From Moraxella nonliquefaciens (lineage in GTDB: Bacteria; Pseudomonadota; Gammaproteobacteria; Pseudomonadales; Moraxellaceae), in NCBI RefSeq assembly GCF_001679005.1, contig NZ_LXTW01000035.1, positions 1 through 51,388 of the forward strand: DNA of 51,388 bases, in the 5' to 3' direction. The position numbers were made by a program, and so were the translations under genes. A model generated the notes under the pieces. That model made no database searches, had not been told where the DNA came from, and saw nothing but the letters and a program-made list of their open reading frames with translations. Positions within the stretch are counted from its first letter, which is position 1, and every line of letters starts with the position of its first letter. This document shows positions 7,161 through 16,788 of this stretch, in pieces.

Positions 7161-7451
7161 GATTTCTCCTTGGAAAATGAAAAGTGTCTAATAAAATCAC
7201 CTTAGATGTTAGGTGTCCTAAGTTGATTGCATTAATATATCATCAGCTCATTTAGAATAATACATTATAATAGTAAAGAATTGTTAAAAATTTGATAACA
7301 TCATTGCTTTTTTAGCGTCTATTCAATGAATTTTATCGTTTTTGACATATTTTGTTACATTTTAAAACCCAATCACATACTTTAAAGTTTGGTATGATGG
7401 ATATTTTACAACCCATGTTAACCAAATAATCAGTTCAACCTAAGGATAAAC

Positions 7452-8633
7452 ATGATCTGTAATACCGCCTTTGACGTGGATTTGGCAGACCGCTACTATA
7501 TTGGCATGATGAGCGGAACAAGTCTTGATGCCCTAGATGCTGTGCTGTGCGACTTTGACGGTGATACGCCCAAAATTATTGCCACTCACAGTAAGCCCTT
7601 TTGTAACAAATTGCGGGCGATTTTGCTTGCCTTATGCACACCCAATGGCACAGCACCCCTTGCGGTGGGGGAGTTTGACCGATTTAGCGAGCTTGATTTT
7701 TGGGGTTTGGCAAGCCGTCTGTATGGTGAATTTGCCAGTGAGATTGTCAATGAACTCATTGCCAAAACAGACCTAACAAGCGATGACATCACTGCCATTG
7801 GCTGTCATGGACAAACGGTGCGACACCGCCCAAATTGGCGGTTTAGTCTACAACTGCTTGACCCCAATATTCTGGCTGAACGCACAGGCGTGACGGTGGT
7901 GTCAGATTTTCGCAGACGAGACATGGCGGTGGGTGGTCAAGGGGCCCCTTTGGTGCCTGCCTTTCATCAGGCAATGTTTGGGCAAGCAAATGACAAAAGC
8001 GACAGCCAAATTGTTATTTTAAACTTAGGTGGCATTGCCAACATTACCGTGCTAAACGATGCTTTGGATGACAATGTGGCAGGCTATGATACAGGTGTGG
8101 CAAACCTACTCATGGATGGTTGGATAAATCGTCATCAAGGGGCCAGCCATGACAAATATGGCAACTGGGCAAAGTCAGGGGCGGTGGATTTTGCTCTGCT
8201 TGACAAACTGATGAATCATCCTTTTTTAATGCAATCTGCCCCCAAATCCACAGGAAGAGAAGCGTTTAACATGGCATGGCTAGATGGGGTGTTGATGAAC
8301 ATGAACATAGAGCCTGTGGATGTGCAGGCAACTTTGTGCGAATTTAGTGCCTTATCGGCAAGTATTGAGATTGCCAAATTTGCCAAAACCAATAACACGT
8401 TATACGTCTGTGGCGGTGGGGCGTATAACACTCATCTACTAACACGACTTGCTCATTACCTGCCTACCTTTGACATACACACAACTGATGCGGTAGGTAT
8501 CAGCCCCACTTGGGTGGAAGCGGTGGCTTTTGCTTGGCTGGCTCGCCAAAATATACTCATGCAAACAGCTAACTTACCTGCCATAACAGGGGCGAACAAA
8601 GATGTGGTGCTGGGTGTGGTGTGTTTTGGTTAG
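7452..8633 (+). CDS. anmK: Anhydro-N-acetylmuramic acid kinase
   Basis: Converts 1,6-anhydro-N-acetylmuramic acid to MurNAc-6-phosphate with ATP, in cytoplasmic recycling of peptidoglycan. The 393-residue protein has the family start YYIGMMSGTSLDALDAVL (residues 16-33), GCHGQTVRHRP, VVSDFRRRDMAVGGQGAPL with the catalytic aspartate region, then LNLGGIANIT and GYDTGVANLLMDGW of the ATPase fold, and CGGGAYN towards the C-terminus. Length is typical. The ATG is preceded by CTAAGGAT about eight bases upstream. It is followed after 21 bases by a CapA-like gene on the same strand, so the two are probably co-transcribed. Confidence 0.95.
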   Translation: MICNTAFDVDLADRYYIGMMSGTSLDALDAVLCDFDGDTPKIIATHSKPFCNKLRAILLALCTPNGTAPLAVGEFDRFSELDFWGLASRLYGEFASEIVNELIAKTDLTSDDITAIGCHGQTVRHRPNWRFSLQLLDPNILAERTGVTVVSDFRRRDMAVGGQGAPLVPAFHQAMFGQANDKSDSQIVILNLGGIANITVLNDALDDNVAGYDTGVANLLMDGWINRHQGASHDKYGNWAKSGAVDFALLDKLMNHPFLMQSAPKSTGREAFNMAWLDGVLMNMNIEPVDVQATLCEFSALSASIEIAKFAKTNNTLYVCGGGAYNTHLLTRLAHYLPTFDIHTTDAVGISPTWVEAVAFAWLARQNILMQTANLPAITGANKDVVLGVVCFG

Positions 8634-8654
8634 TACATACTAAGGAGTATTTTT

Positions 8655-9941
8655 ATGACAAAATCCTCACTGCTTTGTTTTATCACACTAAGCATCTTAT
8701 GCCAATCGCGCAATAATACAACTCAGACACACCTTTTACAAAAAATTGATGATTTTGGCGACGCACTTACCCATGCCATCATCAATTATAAAAATGATGT
8801 GGTCAGACATATCCCCCATAAATTTAATGATTTTGAATACGACCCCAATCAAGACACAACCATCATCGTCAGTGATGATGCTGTGATAGAAAATGATGAT
8901 TTATCATTCAATAATACCGCCACAGTGCATAACAATAGGCTTATTAACATTGTGGCAGTGGGTGACATTATGATAGGGTCATTTTTTCCTAACACCAATT
9001 TTTTGCCACCCAATGACGGTCGTGACAGCTTTAAATATGTCAAGCCCCATCTAAAAGGCGATGTGGTATTTGGCAACTTAGAGGGGGCACTGCTGGATAA
9101 TGGCAACTCAACCAAATGCTCGGGCACGCCTGCCATTGACCCTAAAACAGATCAGCCCAAACCCATAAAATGTCATGCCTTTGGCATGCCAACACGCTAT
9201 GGCAAAATCATCAAAGATGCAGGATTTAATCTACTAAGCCTTGCCAATAATCACATAGGCGACTTTGGTGATGTCGGACGTATCAGCACCAAGAACACAC
9301 TGGCGGATGTTGGCATTTATTATGCAGGACTGACCTCTAAGCCCACAACCACATTTGTCAAAAATGGAGTAAAGTACGGCATGGTTGCTTTTTCGCCAAA
9401 TATCGGAACACTCTCCATCAATGATTTAGAGACTGCCAAACGTTATGTCAAAGAGCTGGATAAAAAAGTGGACATTGTCATCGTCTCGTTTCATGGCGGT
9501 GCCGAAGGAGCAAATCATGTACGTGTCCCCAAAACCACCGAAATGTATCTTGATGAAAATCGTGGTAACGTTTACGAATTTTCGCACAGTCTCATCGATG
9601 TAGGAGCGGATATTGTCATCGGTCATGGCCCCCATGTAACCCGAGCGGTAGAAGTTTATAAAGACCGCTTTATTGCTTATAGTTTGGGTAATTTTAATAC
9701 GTATGGGGCGTTTAATATACGTGGGCTAAGTGGCATTGCCCCCATTATCAACGTCAGCATGCAAACCGATGGTAAATTTGTCTTGGCAGATGTGGTGTCT
9801 GTTTATCAAACCAAAGAACAAGGGGTGATGGTAGATAAAGACAATCGTGCATTTGGTGAATTAAAACGCCTAACCCAACTAGATTTTCCTGATAGCGGTT
9901 TGATATTTTATAATAATAAAATCACCCATTCGTCAAAATAA
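8655..9941 (+). CDS. CapA-family (PGA_cap) metallophosphatase-like protein
   Basis: The 428-residue protein contains a CapA/PgsA-type domain, a calcineurin-like fold linked to poly-gamma-glutamate capsule anchoring in Bacillus but present widely in proteobacteria without capsule genes. Motifs in order from about residue 95 are VAVGDIMIGS, GNLEGALL, SLANNHIGDFG, VSFHGGAEG and GADIVIGHGPHV, then AYSLGNFNTYG. The first 16 residues are hydrophobic and end in cysteine (LSILC), which could be a signal or weak lipoprotein sequence. Residues 20-95 are variable linker. No other capsule genes are nearby, so the substrate is unknown. It is likely transcribed with anmK. Confidence 0.8.
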   Translation: MTKSSLLCFITLSILCQSRNNTTQTHLLQKIDDFGDALTHAIINYKNDVVRHIPHKFNDFEYDPNQDTTIIVSDDAVIENDDLSFNNTATVHNNRLINIVAVGDIMIGSFFPNTNFLPPNDGRDSFKYVKPHLKGDVVFGNLEGALLDNGNSTKCSGTPAIDPKTDQPKPIKCHAFGMPTRYGKIIKDAGFNLLSLANNHIGDFGDVGRISTKNTLADVGIYYAGLTSKPTTTFVKNGVKYGMVAFSPNIGTLSINDLETAKRYVKELDKKVDIVIVSFHGGAEGANHVRVPKTTEMYLDENRGNVYEFSHSLIDVGADIVIGHGPHVTRAVEVYKDRFIAYSLGNFNTYGAFNIRGLSGIAPIINVSMQTDGKFVLADVVSVYQTKEQGVMVDKDNRAFGELKRLTQLDFPDSGLIFYNNKITHSSK

Positions 9942-10046
9942 GACTGGTCAATCAATCGTTATTTTGGAAAAATGTGTAGAATGAGTGAATTTCTTTTGAT
10001 GAATCCACCTTAAAAACGGTCATAAAATGGGCAGTATTTGGCTTTC

Positions 10047-11138
10047 TCATTGTCGTCTTTGCAATAAATAAACACCCACGCCTGCACTGATGATGATTGG
10101 CAATAACGCCATAAAAAATGGTGAAAACCCTGTTGCCAACGCCACAAACCCTGTCAAATCAGTCAAGTAGCTAAATAAAAGTCCTGCCAATAATGCCATA
10201 ACAATTCGCAAGCCCAGCCCCTGCGACCGCAACGAACCAAATACAAAAGAAGATGCCACCAGCACCAAAGACAGCACAGCAAAGGGGGACAACAGTTTTT
10301 GCCAAAAGACAACTTCATGACGTAAAGAGCGCCTGCCTTGATGGTGCATGAGCTTATGATGAGCATATAAGTCAGTCAAAGATAAATCTTCGGCTTCTTT
10401 GGTCAAAAGATGGACATCGCTTGGGGCAAGAGGCAGTGATAGAATCTTATGTGCATGAAAACCATCAGATACACCCATCTTGTCTATGGTTAACTGTACC
10501 ACGTCGTTTAATTGCCACTCATAATCATCATCTGTTTGCCCTTGAAACACGCCACTGCCTGCATAGGTTAGCCCTGTAAGATTTGCTCTTTTATCCAAAT
10601 GGTAGCGTTTGGTCAATCCCAACTTACCATCTGAGTTGGCATAACTGATATAAACAATCTGTTGACCTTGCTCGGTTTCGTTCACTGCCCAGTAGCCATT
10701 AACCGTAAATAGTCTATCATTTGTGGCGGTGTGCGTGGCTATCTGTGATGCTTTTTGGTTGGTTATTGGTAGAATGAACTGGTTTAGTGCCAATGAGATG
10801 ACAACAAACAAAAAAGCTGGCAACATCGCATGACCGATAATGCCATATATGCTCACACCAGATGCTCGCATGACCACAAGCTCACTGTTAGCTGCCAGCA
10901 GTCCAAGCCCTATCACCGCCCCAAGCAATGCCCCTGTGGGAATAAACTCCACCAAAAAATAAGGTGAGCGGTACAAAATAAAACGCAAAGCATCAAGATA
11001 AGTATAAGTCTGTGATAAATTTTCAAGCTCAGACAGATAAGCAAAGATGATTTGTAATAACCACAATCCTGCCACTGCTCCTGTCATGGCAAACAGTGCC
11101 GAACGAATGACATAACGTGGCAAAATCCATGTTTTCAT
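10047..11138 (-). CDS. lptG: LPS export ABC transporter permease LptG
   Basis: Inner-membrane permease that with LptF and the LptB ATPase extracts lipopolysaccharide from the inner membrane. The 363-residue protein has the YjgP/YjgQ layout: three N-terminal membrane helices (starting YVIRSALFAMTGAVAGLW), the coupling stretch SELVVMRASGVSIYGI, a periplasmic beta-jellyroll domain about residues 130-265, and three C-terminal helices. Its ATG overlaps the stop of lptF by four bases, which fixes translational coupling and the start. The gene order lptF-lptG is standard. Confidence 0.93.
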   Translation of the reverse strand: MKTWILPRYVIRSALFAMTGAVAGLWLLQIIFAYLSELENLSQTYTYLDALRFILYRSPYFLVEFIPTGALLGAVIGLGLLAANSELVVMRASGVSIYGIIGHAMLPAFLFVVISLALNQFILPITNQKASQIATHTATNDRLFTVNGYWAVNETEQGQQIVYISYANSDGKLGLTKRYHLDKRANLTGLTYAGSGVFQGQTDDDYEWQLNDVVQLTIDKMGVSDGFHAHKILSLPLAPSDVHLLTKEAEDLSLTDLYAHHKLMHHQGRRSLRHEVVFWQKLLSPFAVLSLVLVASSFVFGSLRSQGLGLRIVMALLAGLLFSYLTDLTGFVALATGFSPFFMALLPIIISAGVGVYLLQRRQ

Positions 11139-12454
11139 GACACTCCTTGCCCTGATTGCTGATGATTTTGGCGGCTAATGTGATTTTTGTAAAACCGTGC
11201 CATAATGGTGTCATGATAATTAAGATACAAAGCAAAAGCGATGCACAGCACCAACACCAAAGGATAAATAAATACGCCAATCTTACCCTTGGCAATGCTT
11301 TCTTTTAGGGAAATTAAAATCAGCACATTCGCCACGAAAATGAAAATTGCAGGAATGAGTTTAAGCCATCTGCCTTGACGAGGTTGTACCCTTGCAAGCG
11401 GTGTGGCAAGCAGCACGGCGATTATGATTAAAAATGGCAAAGTCAACCGATAACCCAGCTCAGCATATACCTGATGTGGACTAAATATGTTGTTTTTTAG
11501 CGTGATATTGCCTTGCACCCCACGTAAACCCAACAACTCCCCTGTACTGATGCCCTCTATTTTTATCGGACGTCCTTGGTTTTGGTTCTTACCTGTCAGA
11601 TGAATGCGGTAACGCCCAAAACTCACTTGACTGTACTGACGACTGGTAGCATCTACTTCATAACGTCGTCCCTCATGCAAGTCAAGCACCACCGAACCAT
11701 CATGTGTGGCGGTCGGTACTTGTGTGGCGGATTTGGCAAAGATAATGACATCTTTGCCAGAGAACAACTGATTTGAACTCTTGGTCGCATCTGGGTTATC
11801 AGCATGTAAAGGGTCGCTCTGTTCTGTCGTGGAATGTGTGGTTGGTGTATGGGCATGCTCTGCTTGTTTGTCATCATTCATCTGAATGACGATGACATCT
11901 TTTAAAAATTCACGTTCATCACCCACCTCGCCCACATACAGATGATAATCGCCACTGCTGATGAACTCTTTGGTGCGAATCAAATCAAAAATCTCCATCA
12001 CCGACTGCTCTTGCCAAATATTGGTTGCTTTTGCAACACCCCATGGCTTAGCGATAAGTGTGATGAAACCCTGCATGATAAATACCACCACCACTAACGG
12101 CAAAATCCACCTTGATACCATCCCACGACTTATTCCCCCTGCGTTTAACACCGCCATCTCATGGTCGGCATACAGTCGCCCAAATACCAACATAAGACCG
12201 ATAAAAAAGGACAAAGGAAAAATCAATTCTAAAAAATAAGGCAAGTTATAACCGATAAGCGTCCACAGCACCCCAACATCAAGACCCCCTTCGGCAGCCA
12301 TGCCAAAATAACGTATCAGGCGACCACCCAAAAGCATGACCACCAAAAACCCCAAAACAAGGGCGGTCGTCGTGGCAACTTGGCGTATCATATAAGTGCG
12401 TAAAATCACGGTGCTAGGCTGATGATAAAACTGGCTATTATAGCAAATATTCAT
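11135..12454 (-). CDS. lptF: LPS export ABC transporter permease LptF
   Basis: Partner permease of LptG in the LptB2FGC lipopolysaccharide exporter. The 439-residue protein has the start TVILRTYMIRQVATTTALVLG with three membrane helices, then HEMAVLNAGGISRGMV coupling to LptB, the periplasmic jellyroll, and three final helices. It is about 70 residues longer than the E. coli protein. The extra part is a low-complexity stretch rich in His, Thr, Asp and Ser (about residues 190-235, for example EHAHTPTTHSTTEQS) inside the periplasmic domain. In related bacteria the gene is divergent from pepA with a short gap. Here a 1.3-kb relic lies between. Confidence 0.93.
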   Translation of the reverse strand: MNICYNSQFYHQPSTVILRTYMIRQVATTTALVLGFLVVMLLGGRLIRYFGMAAEGGLDVGVLWTLIGYNLPYFLELIFPLSFFIGLMLVFGRLYADHEMAVLNAGGISRGMVSRWILPLVVVVFIMQGFITLIAKPWGVAKATNIWQEQSVMEIFDLIRTKEFISSGDYHLYVGEVGDEREFLKDVIVIQMNDDKQAEHAHTPTTHSTTEQSDPLHADNPDATKSSNQLFSGKDVIIFAKSATQVPTATHDGSVVLDLHEGRRYEVDATSRQYSQVSFGRYRIHLTGKNQNQGRPIKIEGISTGELLGLRGVQGNITLKNNIFSPHQVYAELGYRLTLPFLIIIAVLLATPLARVQPRQGRWLKLIPAIFIFVANVLILISLKESIAKGKIGVFIYPLVLVLCIAFALYLNYHDTIMARFYKNHISRQNHQQSGQGVS

Positions 12455-12544
12455 GGGTTTTGCTAAAATTCATGCAAAGACTTTTTACACATGATGGATA
12501 AAATTCTCATAACTGCCAAATTCTGCCTTATAATTTTTGAAAAT

Positions 12545-13275
12545 TTAGCATATATTACGCTCCAAATGATACTCTTTTACAGGTTTTGACTGAAAAATTA
12601 CTTCTTTAAAACTTAATTCATTAACTGGATTTTCTATAACTAAAAATCTTGGCACTTCATTTAAATTTAAAACCAATGTTAAAATATAATCGTGCTTGTA
12701 TTCACAGGCTTTTATATACTCATTTTCTGTTAAACAGATTTTCCCTTATTTTGACGAATGCCTTTTACTTCTGCCAAATAATTGTTTGAATTGGTTACAA
12801 TTTGAAAATCATAACAATCGCCAAATAATCTTGCATCTTGTAAAACCCCATTAACAAATAATTCAATATTTTGATAATTATTCATAAAATACAATTTATC
12901 CTCTAAACCAGTTTCTTGCATTTTTTTAAATTTTGATTGTGTGATTGGTTCAATGCTGGTGTTTTCAACAATAAAATCAGAGATTTTATAATCATTTTTC
13001 AAAATCAATTTAATAATATTGGCATAATTAACCACATTTTCAGCACCAAACAAACCATCAATCAATAATTTTCGATGTTCATAGACTTCCTTTTTTTGCC
13101 ACCAGCCCAATCTACCATTATCAAAATAAGGGTCAAATAAATCTTGGCGATTTTTGACCACACTCTTGGTTTTTACAATGCCAAAATCTACAAAATACTG
13201 ATAAAATTGCTCTTTATTTTTACAGTCAAACTGTTTAATGAATTCATGATTAAATTTTGACAGTCCATATCCCAT
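12545..13275 (-). pseudogene. Type II restriction-endonuclease-like gene, frameshifted
   Basis: The first 181 codons read MGYGLSKFNHEFIKQFDC and on to a PD-(D/E)XK-like site at FGDCYDFQIV then NYLAEVKGI, the E-V-K being the probable catalytic half. The frame then breaks in an A4 run near 12748. With one more A, the other frame continues KICLTENEYIKACEYKHDY and VLNLNEVPRFLVIENP to a stop at 12545-12547, giving a protein of about 243 residues resembling DUF3883-type nuclease C-termini. The cytosine methyltransferase fragment lies just upstream on the same strand. The DNA is very AT-rich compared with lptF and pepA. Confidence 0.6.
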
Positions 13276-13363
13276 CCGATTTAATAATTCATAGTATTCA
13301 TGTTTATTTTACTAAGATTATATCTCATATTTTATTTTTTAACCATATTAAACAATATTCACT

Positions 13364-13531
13364 TTAAAGAATATTCACTGTTTGATGATAGGCACAACAC
13401 TGGCAAAATAAGTTTTTTTTAGCATTTAAATCCCACTCACTGGCAAAAATACATTCGCCACCAACAGCTTGCATTGCAAAATGAAAACCACCAACGCCTG
13501 CAAACAAATCAATAAATGTAAATTTAGACAT
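13364..13531 (-). pseudogene. N-terminal fragment of a DNA cytosine-5 methyltransferase
   Basis: Not in any long frame, but clear by motif: MSKFTFIDLFAGVGGFHFAM is motif I (S-adenosylmethionine binding, FAGxGG) of C5 methyltransferases, followed by GGECIFASEWDLNAKK (motif II region). An A8 run (13412-13419 on the plus strand as T8) shifts the frame into NLFCQCCAYHQ; with seven A it would read TYFASVVPII, closer to the family, but even that frame stops soon. The catalytic PC motif and the target domain are absent. It was probably the methyltransferase partner of the restriction gene 88 bases downstream. Confidence 0.7.
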
Positions 13532-13583
13532 AAATCATATTTTAAGAAAATTGTATTGTATTATAACACTTTATGCTAAAAAT

Positions 13584-13733
13584 TTAAACTTTTGATGCCT
13601 TATGCTGATAAGCATCCAAAATCAAAACACCCCTTACCTGCCGTAACCTTATCACTTCCTTAGCAATCGCCCAAAATCCACTCTCTTTTATTAATTTTTT
13701 GTAATCACTCATCAAGCCTGTGTCTAAACCCAT
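13584..13733 (-). other. Small open frame of uncertain status
   Basis: A 49-codon frame reads MGLDTGLMSDYKKLIKESGF and then an amphipathic basic segment (AIAKEVIRLRQVRGVLIL) with a lysine-rich end. I do not recognise it. It lies between the methyltransferase fragment and the pepA promoter region and could be another relic piece. There is no good ribosome-binding site. Confidence 0.2.
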
Positions 13734-13794
13734 AAAAGTATGTTAGAATTTAGCATTTGAACAACCCTTTTTCATCCACAAACAAGGAGTTTTT

Positions 13795-15297
13795 ATGCCT
13801 GCATCCCCTTTAAATCTAGACCTAAGCATCAGCGACAAGTTTAGCTCCAAAAAAACCAAAACCCCTTTACATTTGGTCATCTTTGCTGATAGCGATGCCA
13901 ATATCTTGGGCAATCTTGATGGTGTTCACTTAGACCGTGCCAATGCACTCATCAAGGTCAGTGGCTTTAAAGGCTCGGTCGGCGAGAGCGTTACTGATTA
14001 TGGTATTGATAACGGTCAAATTATCAGCGTAATCGGTACAGGCTCACCAGATAAACTTGCCAATCAAATGCCAAAACTGGGTAAGACCACTTTTAACACC
14101 ATCAAAAACAGCAAATCTGCACTCGTGGCATGGGGTGATGTCATTTGCCAAAAGCACTTTGGGCAGTTTGTCAATGCTCTGCTACATGCCAAATATCGTT
14201 TTGAACCCTACAAGTCCAAAAAAGACGACAAAATCGCCCTATCTGCTGTTGAATTTATCAACACCAAAGATGCCAAAGCCGATTATGAAAATGCCTTAGC
14301 CATCGCCACTGCCACACACATTGGACAAAGTCTGGCTCGTGATGTTGCCAATGATGCCCCAAATATCATGACCCCTGCAAATCTTGCCAAAGCTGCCGAA
14401 AAACTGGGCAAAGACTACAAAGACGTGGTCAGCGTGAATGTGCTTGGTGAAAAAGAGATGAAAAAACTGGGCATGGGCTGTTTTTTGGCGGTCTCACAAG
14501 GCTCAGATAATGAGGGCAAGTTGGCAGTCATCGAATACCACGGTAAAACAGGCAAGAAAAAAGACAAATTAAAAGACCCCATCGCCTTGGTTGGCAAAGG
14601 CATTACCTTTGACACAGGCGGTATCTCACTTAAACCATCAGCAGGCATGGAGGAGATGAAGTATGACATGGGTGGGGCAGCTGCCATGCTTGGCACCATC
14701 AAGGCGGTATGTGAAGCTCGCCTGCCACTGGACATGGTGGTAATACTTGCCTGTGCTGAGAACATGCCATCGGGCAAAGCCACTCGCCCATCAGACATCG
14801 TAACCGCCATGAATGGCATGAGTGTTGAGATTCTAAACACCGATGCCGAAGGTCGTCTTGTATTGTGCGATGCTTTGTGCTATGTTCAAGATAATTATAA
14901 GCCACGCACCATCATCGATGCGGCGACCTTGACAGGAGCGTGCGTGATTGCCTTGGGTTCGGTGCGTTCAGGACTGTATTGTAATGATGAAGACACGCTG
15001 TTCGCCCTAGAAGAAGCAGGCGAGTACACAGGCGACCTAGTATGGCAAATGCCCCTAGATGATGCCTATGATGAACAGCTAAAATCCACCTTTGCAGATG
15101 TCCAAAACATCGGCGGACGTGAAGGCGGTTCTATCACGGCAGCGTGTTTCTTGCAACGCTTTATCAAAGAAGGTCAAGCATGGGCTCACTTAGACATCGC
15201 AGGCACAGCATGGTCAGGTGGCGATAACAAAGGAGCAAGCGGTCGCCCCGTCCCCATGCTCATGCGTTACCTGGTGAGTCAAACAGACCAGTCCTAA
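13795..15297 (+). CDS. pepA: Leucyl aminopeptidase PepA (M17 family)
   Basis: Cytoplasmic dizinc (or dimanganese) exopeptidase that removes N-terminal residues; in E. coli the same protein also binds DNA in XerCD site-specific recombination and carAB control. The 500-residue protein has the metal and catalytic ligands in order: K268 and D273 in VGKGITFDTGGISLK, D291 in KYDMGGAAAM, and D350 and E352 in the signature NTDAEGRL (348-355). The variable N-terminal domain occupies residues 1-170. The ATG follows AAGGAGTTTTT, a strong ribosome-binding site. A long hairpin terminator follows the stop. Confidence 0.96.
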   Translation: MPASPLNLDLSISDKFSSKKTKTPLHLVIFADSDANILGNLDGVHLDRANALIKVSGFKGSVGESVTDYGIDNGQIISVIGTGSPDKLANQMPKLGKTTFNTIKNSKSALVAWGDVICQKHFGQFVNALLHAKYRFEPYKSKKDDKIALSAVEFINTKDAKADYENALAIATATHIGQSLARDVANDAPNIMTPANLAKAAEKLGKDYKDVVSVNVLGEKEMKKLGMGCFLAVSQGSDNEGKLAVIEYHGKTGKKKDKLKDPIALVGKGITFDTGGISLKPSAGMEEMKYDMGGAAAMLGTIKAVCEARLPLDMVVILACAENMPSGKATRPSDIVTAMNGMSVEILNTDAEGRLVLCDALCYVQDNYKPRTIIDAATLTGACVIALGSVRSGLYCNDEDTLFALEEAGEYTGDLVWQMPLDDAYDEQLKSTFADVQNIGGREGGSITAACFLQRFIKEGQAWAHLDIAGTAWSGGDNKGASGRPVPMLMRYLVSQTDQS

Positions 15298-15307
15298 CAG
15301 CCCATCA

Positions 15308-15353
15308 CCCAATAACAAAGCAATCATCTGTAAGTGGTTGCTTTTTTATTGGG
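15308..15353 (+). terminator. Two-part hairpin terminator after pepA
   Basis: An inner stem AAAGCAATCA (15317-15326) with TGGTTGCTTT (15335-15344), one U-G wobble in RNA, is followed by a T-run. An outer stem CCCAATAA (15308-15315) with TTATTGGG (15346-15353) extends it. It separates pepA from sstT. Confidence 0.7.
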
Positions 15354-15472
15354 TCTTTGATAATTATTAGCAACATGAAGATTTATTAACACTTTTATTA
15401 CAAAAAATGGTATAGTTATCACATTTTGTAGTCTTACTTGTGATTTGATAAATGTTTAATAAGGAATGATTC

Positions 15473-16687
15473 ATGCGTCAACTTGTGAATGCATACATGC
15501 GTATGGGGCTTGTGCCACTTATTTTGATTGCTTTGGTACTGGGTGTACTCATTGGCGGTGTTAGCAACAATATTGGTATGTCGCTTGGGGTGCTGGGTGA
15601 TGTGTTTGTTGGGGCATTAAAGGCGGTCGCCCCGATATTGGTGTTCGCCTTGGTGCTCTCTGCTGTGGCAGGGTTTAAAAGTAGCAGTGATGCTAAGGTG
15701 AGACCTGTCATGTTATTGTACGTGGTTGGCACATTTAGTGCCGCCTTGACAGCTGTATTGGCAAGTTTTGCTTTTCCTATTGAACTTGTGGGTTTAACTG
15801 ACATACAAGCAGTAGAGCAATCCGCACCACAATCCTTGCGTGATGTTCTAAAAAATCTACTCATGAATCTGGTTGCCAATCCCATAACCGCCCTTAGCAA
15901 TGCCAATTATTTGGGCATCTTAACATGGTCGGTGCTAATCGGTCTTGGGCTACGTTATGCCACAGAGACAACAAAAACCGTCGTGCATGACATCTCAAAT
16001 GCCGTCTCAGCAGTGGTAAAATGGATTGTGGCGATAGCTCCTTTTGGCATCTTGGGGCTGGTCTCTAAGACCGTGGCAGAGACAGGTCTGGATGGTCTGG
16101 CAAGCTATGCCAAACTGCTTATGATATTGGTTGGGGCCATGTTGTTCATTGCTTTGGTGGTCAATCCCATCATCGTTTTTATCAAAACTCGTAAAAACCC
16201 CTACCCATTGGTCATCGCCTGTCTGCGTGAATCAGGGGTAACAGCATTTTTTACTCGCTCATCTGCTGCCAATATTCCTGTCAATATGAATCTTGCCAAA
16301 AAACTGGGACTTAACGAAGATACTTACTCGCTCACCATTCCACTGGGGGCAACCATCAACATGGCGGGAGCTGCCATCACCATCAACATTCTAACCTTAG
16401 CTGCCGTCCATACCCTTGGTGTGGAAGTCAGCTTTTTTCAAGCCTTGCTTCTTGCCATCGTTGGGGCGGTCAGTGCTTGCGGTGCATCAGGTGTGGCAGG
16501 TGGCTCGCTGTTGCTCATTCCGTTGGCGTGTGGACTGTTTAATATCTCTAACGACATAGCCATGCAAGTGGTTGCCATCGGTTTCATCATCGGTGTGGTG
16601 CAAGACTCAGCTGAGACCGCCCTTAACTCATCCACAGATGTACTCTTTACCGCCGCCTGTGACCCCAAATATGCTCATAAAAGTTAA
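15473..16687 (+). CDS. sstT: Serine/threonine:Na+ symporter SstT
   Basis: Inner-membrane secondary transporter of the dicarboxylate/amino acid:cation symporter family that imports serine and threonine with sodium. The 404-residue protein has about eight membrane helices plus two re-entrant hairpins. The first hairpin carries TAFFTRSSAANIPVNM and the second the sodium and substrate site IPLGATINMAGAAITI. It starts MRQLVNAYMRMGLVPLIL like SstT rather than GltP. The ATG follows AATAAGGAATGATTC. It has its own promoter region after the pepA terminator and ends at a strong bidirectional terminator shared with yggX. Confidence 0.93.
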   Translation: MRQLVNAYMRMGLVPLILIALVLGVLIGGVSNNIGMSLGVLGDVFVGALKAVAPILVFALVLSAVAGFKSSSDAKVRPVMLLYVVGTFSAALTAVLASFAFPIELVGLTDIQAVEQSAPQSLRDVLKNLLMNLVANPITALSNANYLGILTWSVLIGLGLRYATETTKTVVHDISNAVSAVVKWIVAIAPFGILGLVSKTVAETGLDGLASYAKLLMILVGAMLFIALVVNPIIVFIKTRKNPYPLVIACLRESGVTAFFTRSSAANIPVNMNLAKKLGLNEDTYSLTIPLGATINMAGAAITINILTLAAVHTLGVEVSFFQALLLAIVGAVSACGASGVAGGSLLLIPLACGLFNISNDIAMQVVAIGFIIGVVQDSAETALNSSTDVLFTAACDPKYAHKS

Positions 16688-16745
16688 ATCAGTATCTTTG
16701 TGGTTAATGTGCCAATTGGTATGTCATTGATTTGCCCAAAAACAC

Positions 16746-16774
16746 AAAAAATCGGACATCACGTCCGATTTTTA
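16746..16774. terminator. Bidirectional terminator between sstT and yggX
   Basis: AAAAATCGGAC and its complement GTCCGATTTTT form a perfect stem around a five-base ATCAC loop (about 16746-16774). A-tract and T-tract on either side let it serve both convergent genes. Confidence 0.85.
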
Positions 16775-16788
16775 TGTCTAAGTATCAA

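Noticed and set aside
14415..14840. Antisense frames inside pepA, argH, sstT and similar genes
   Set aside because: They mirror strongly conserved genes on the other strand and carry no motif of their own.
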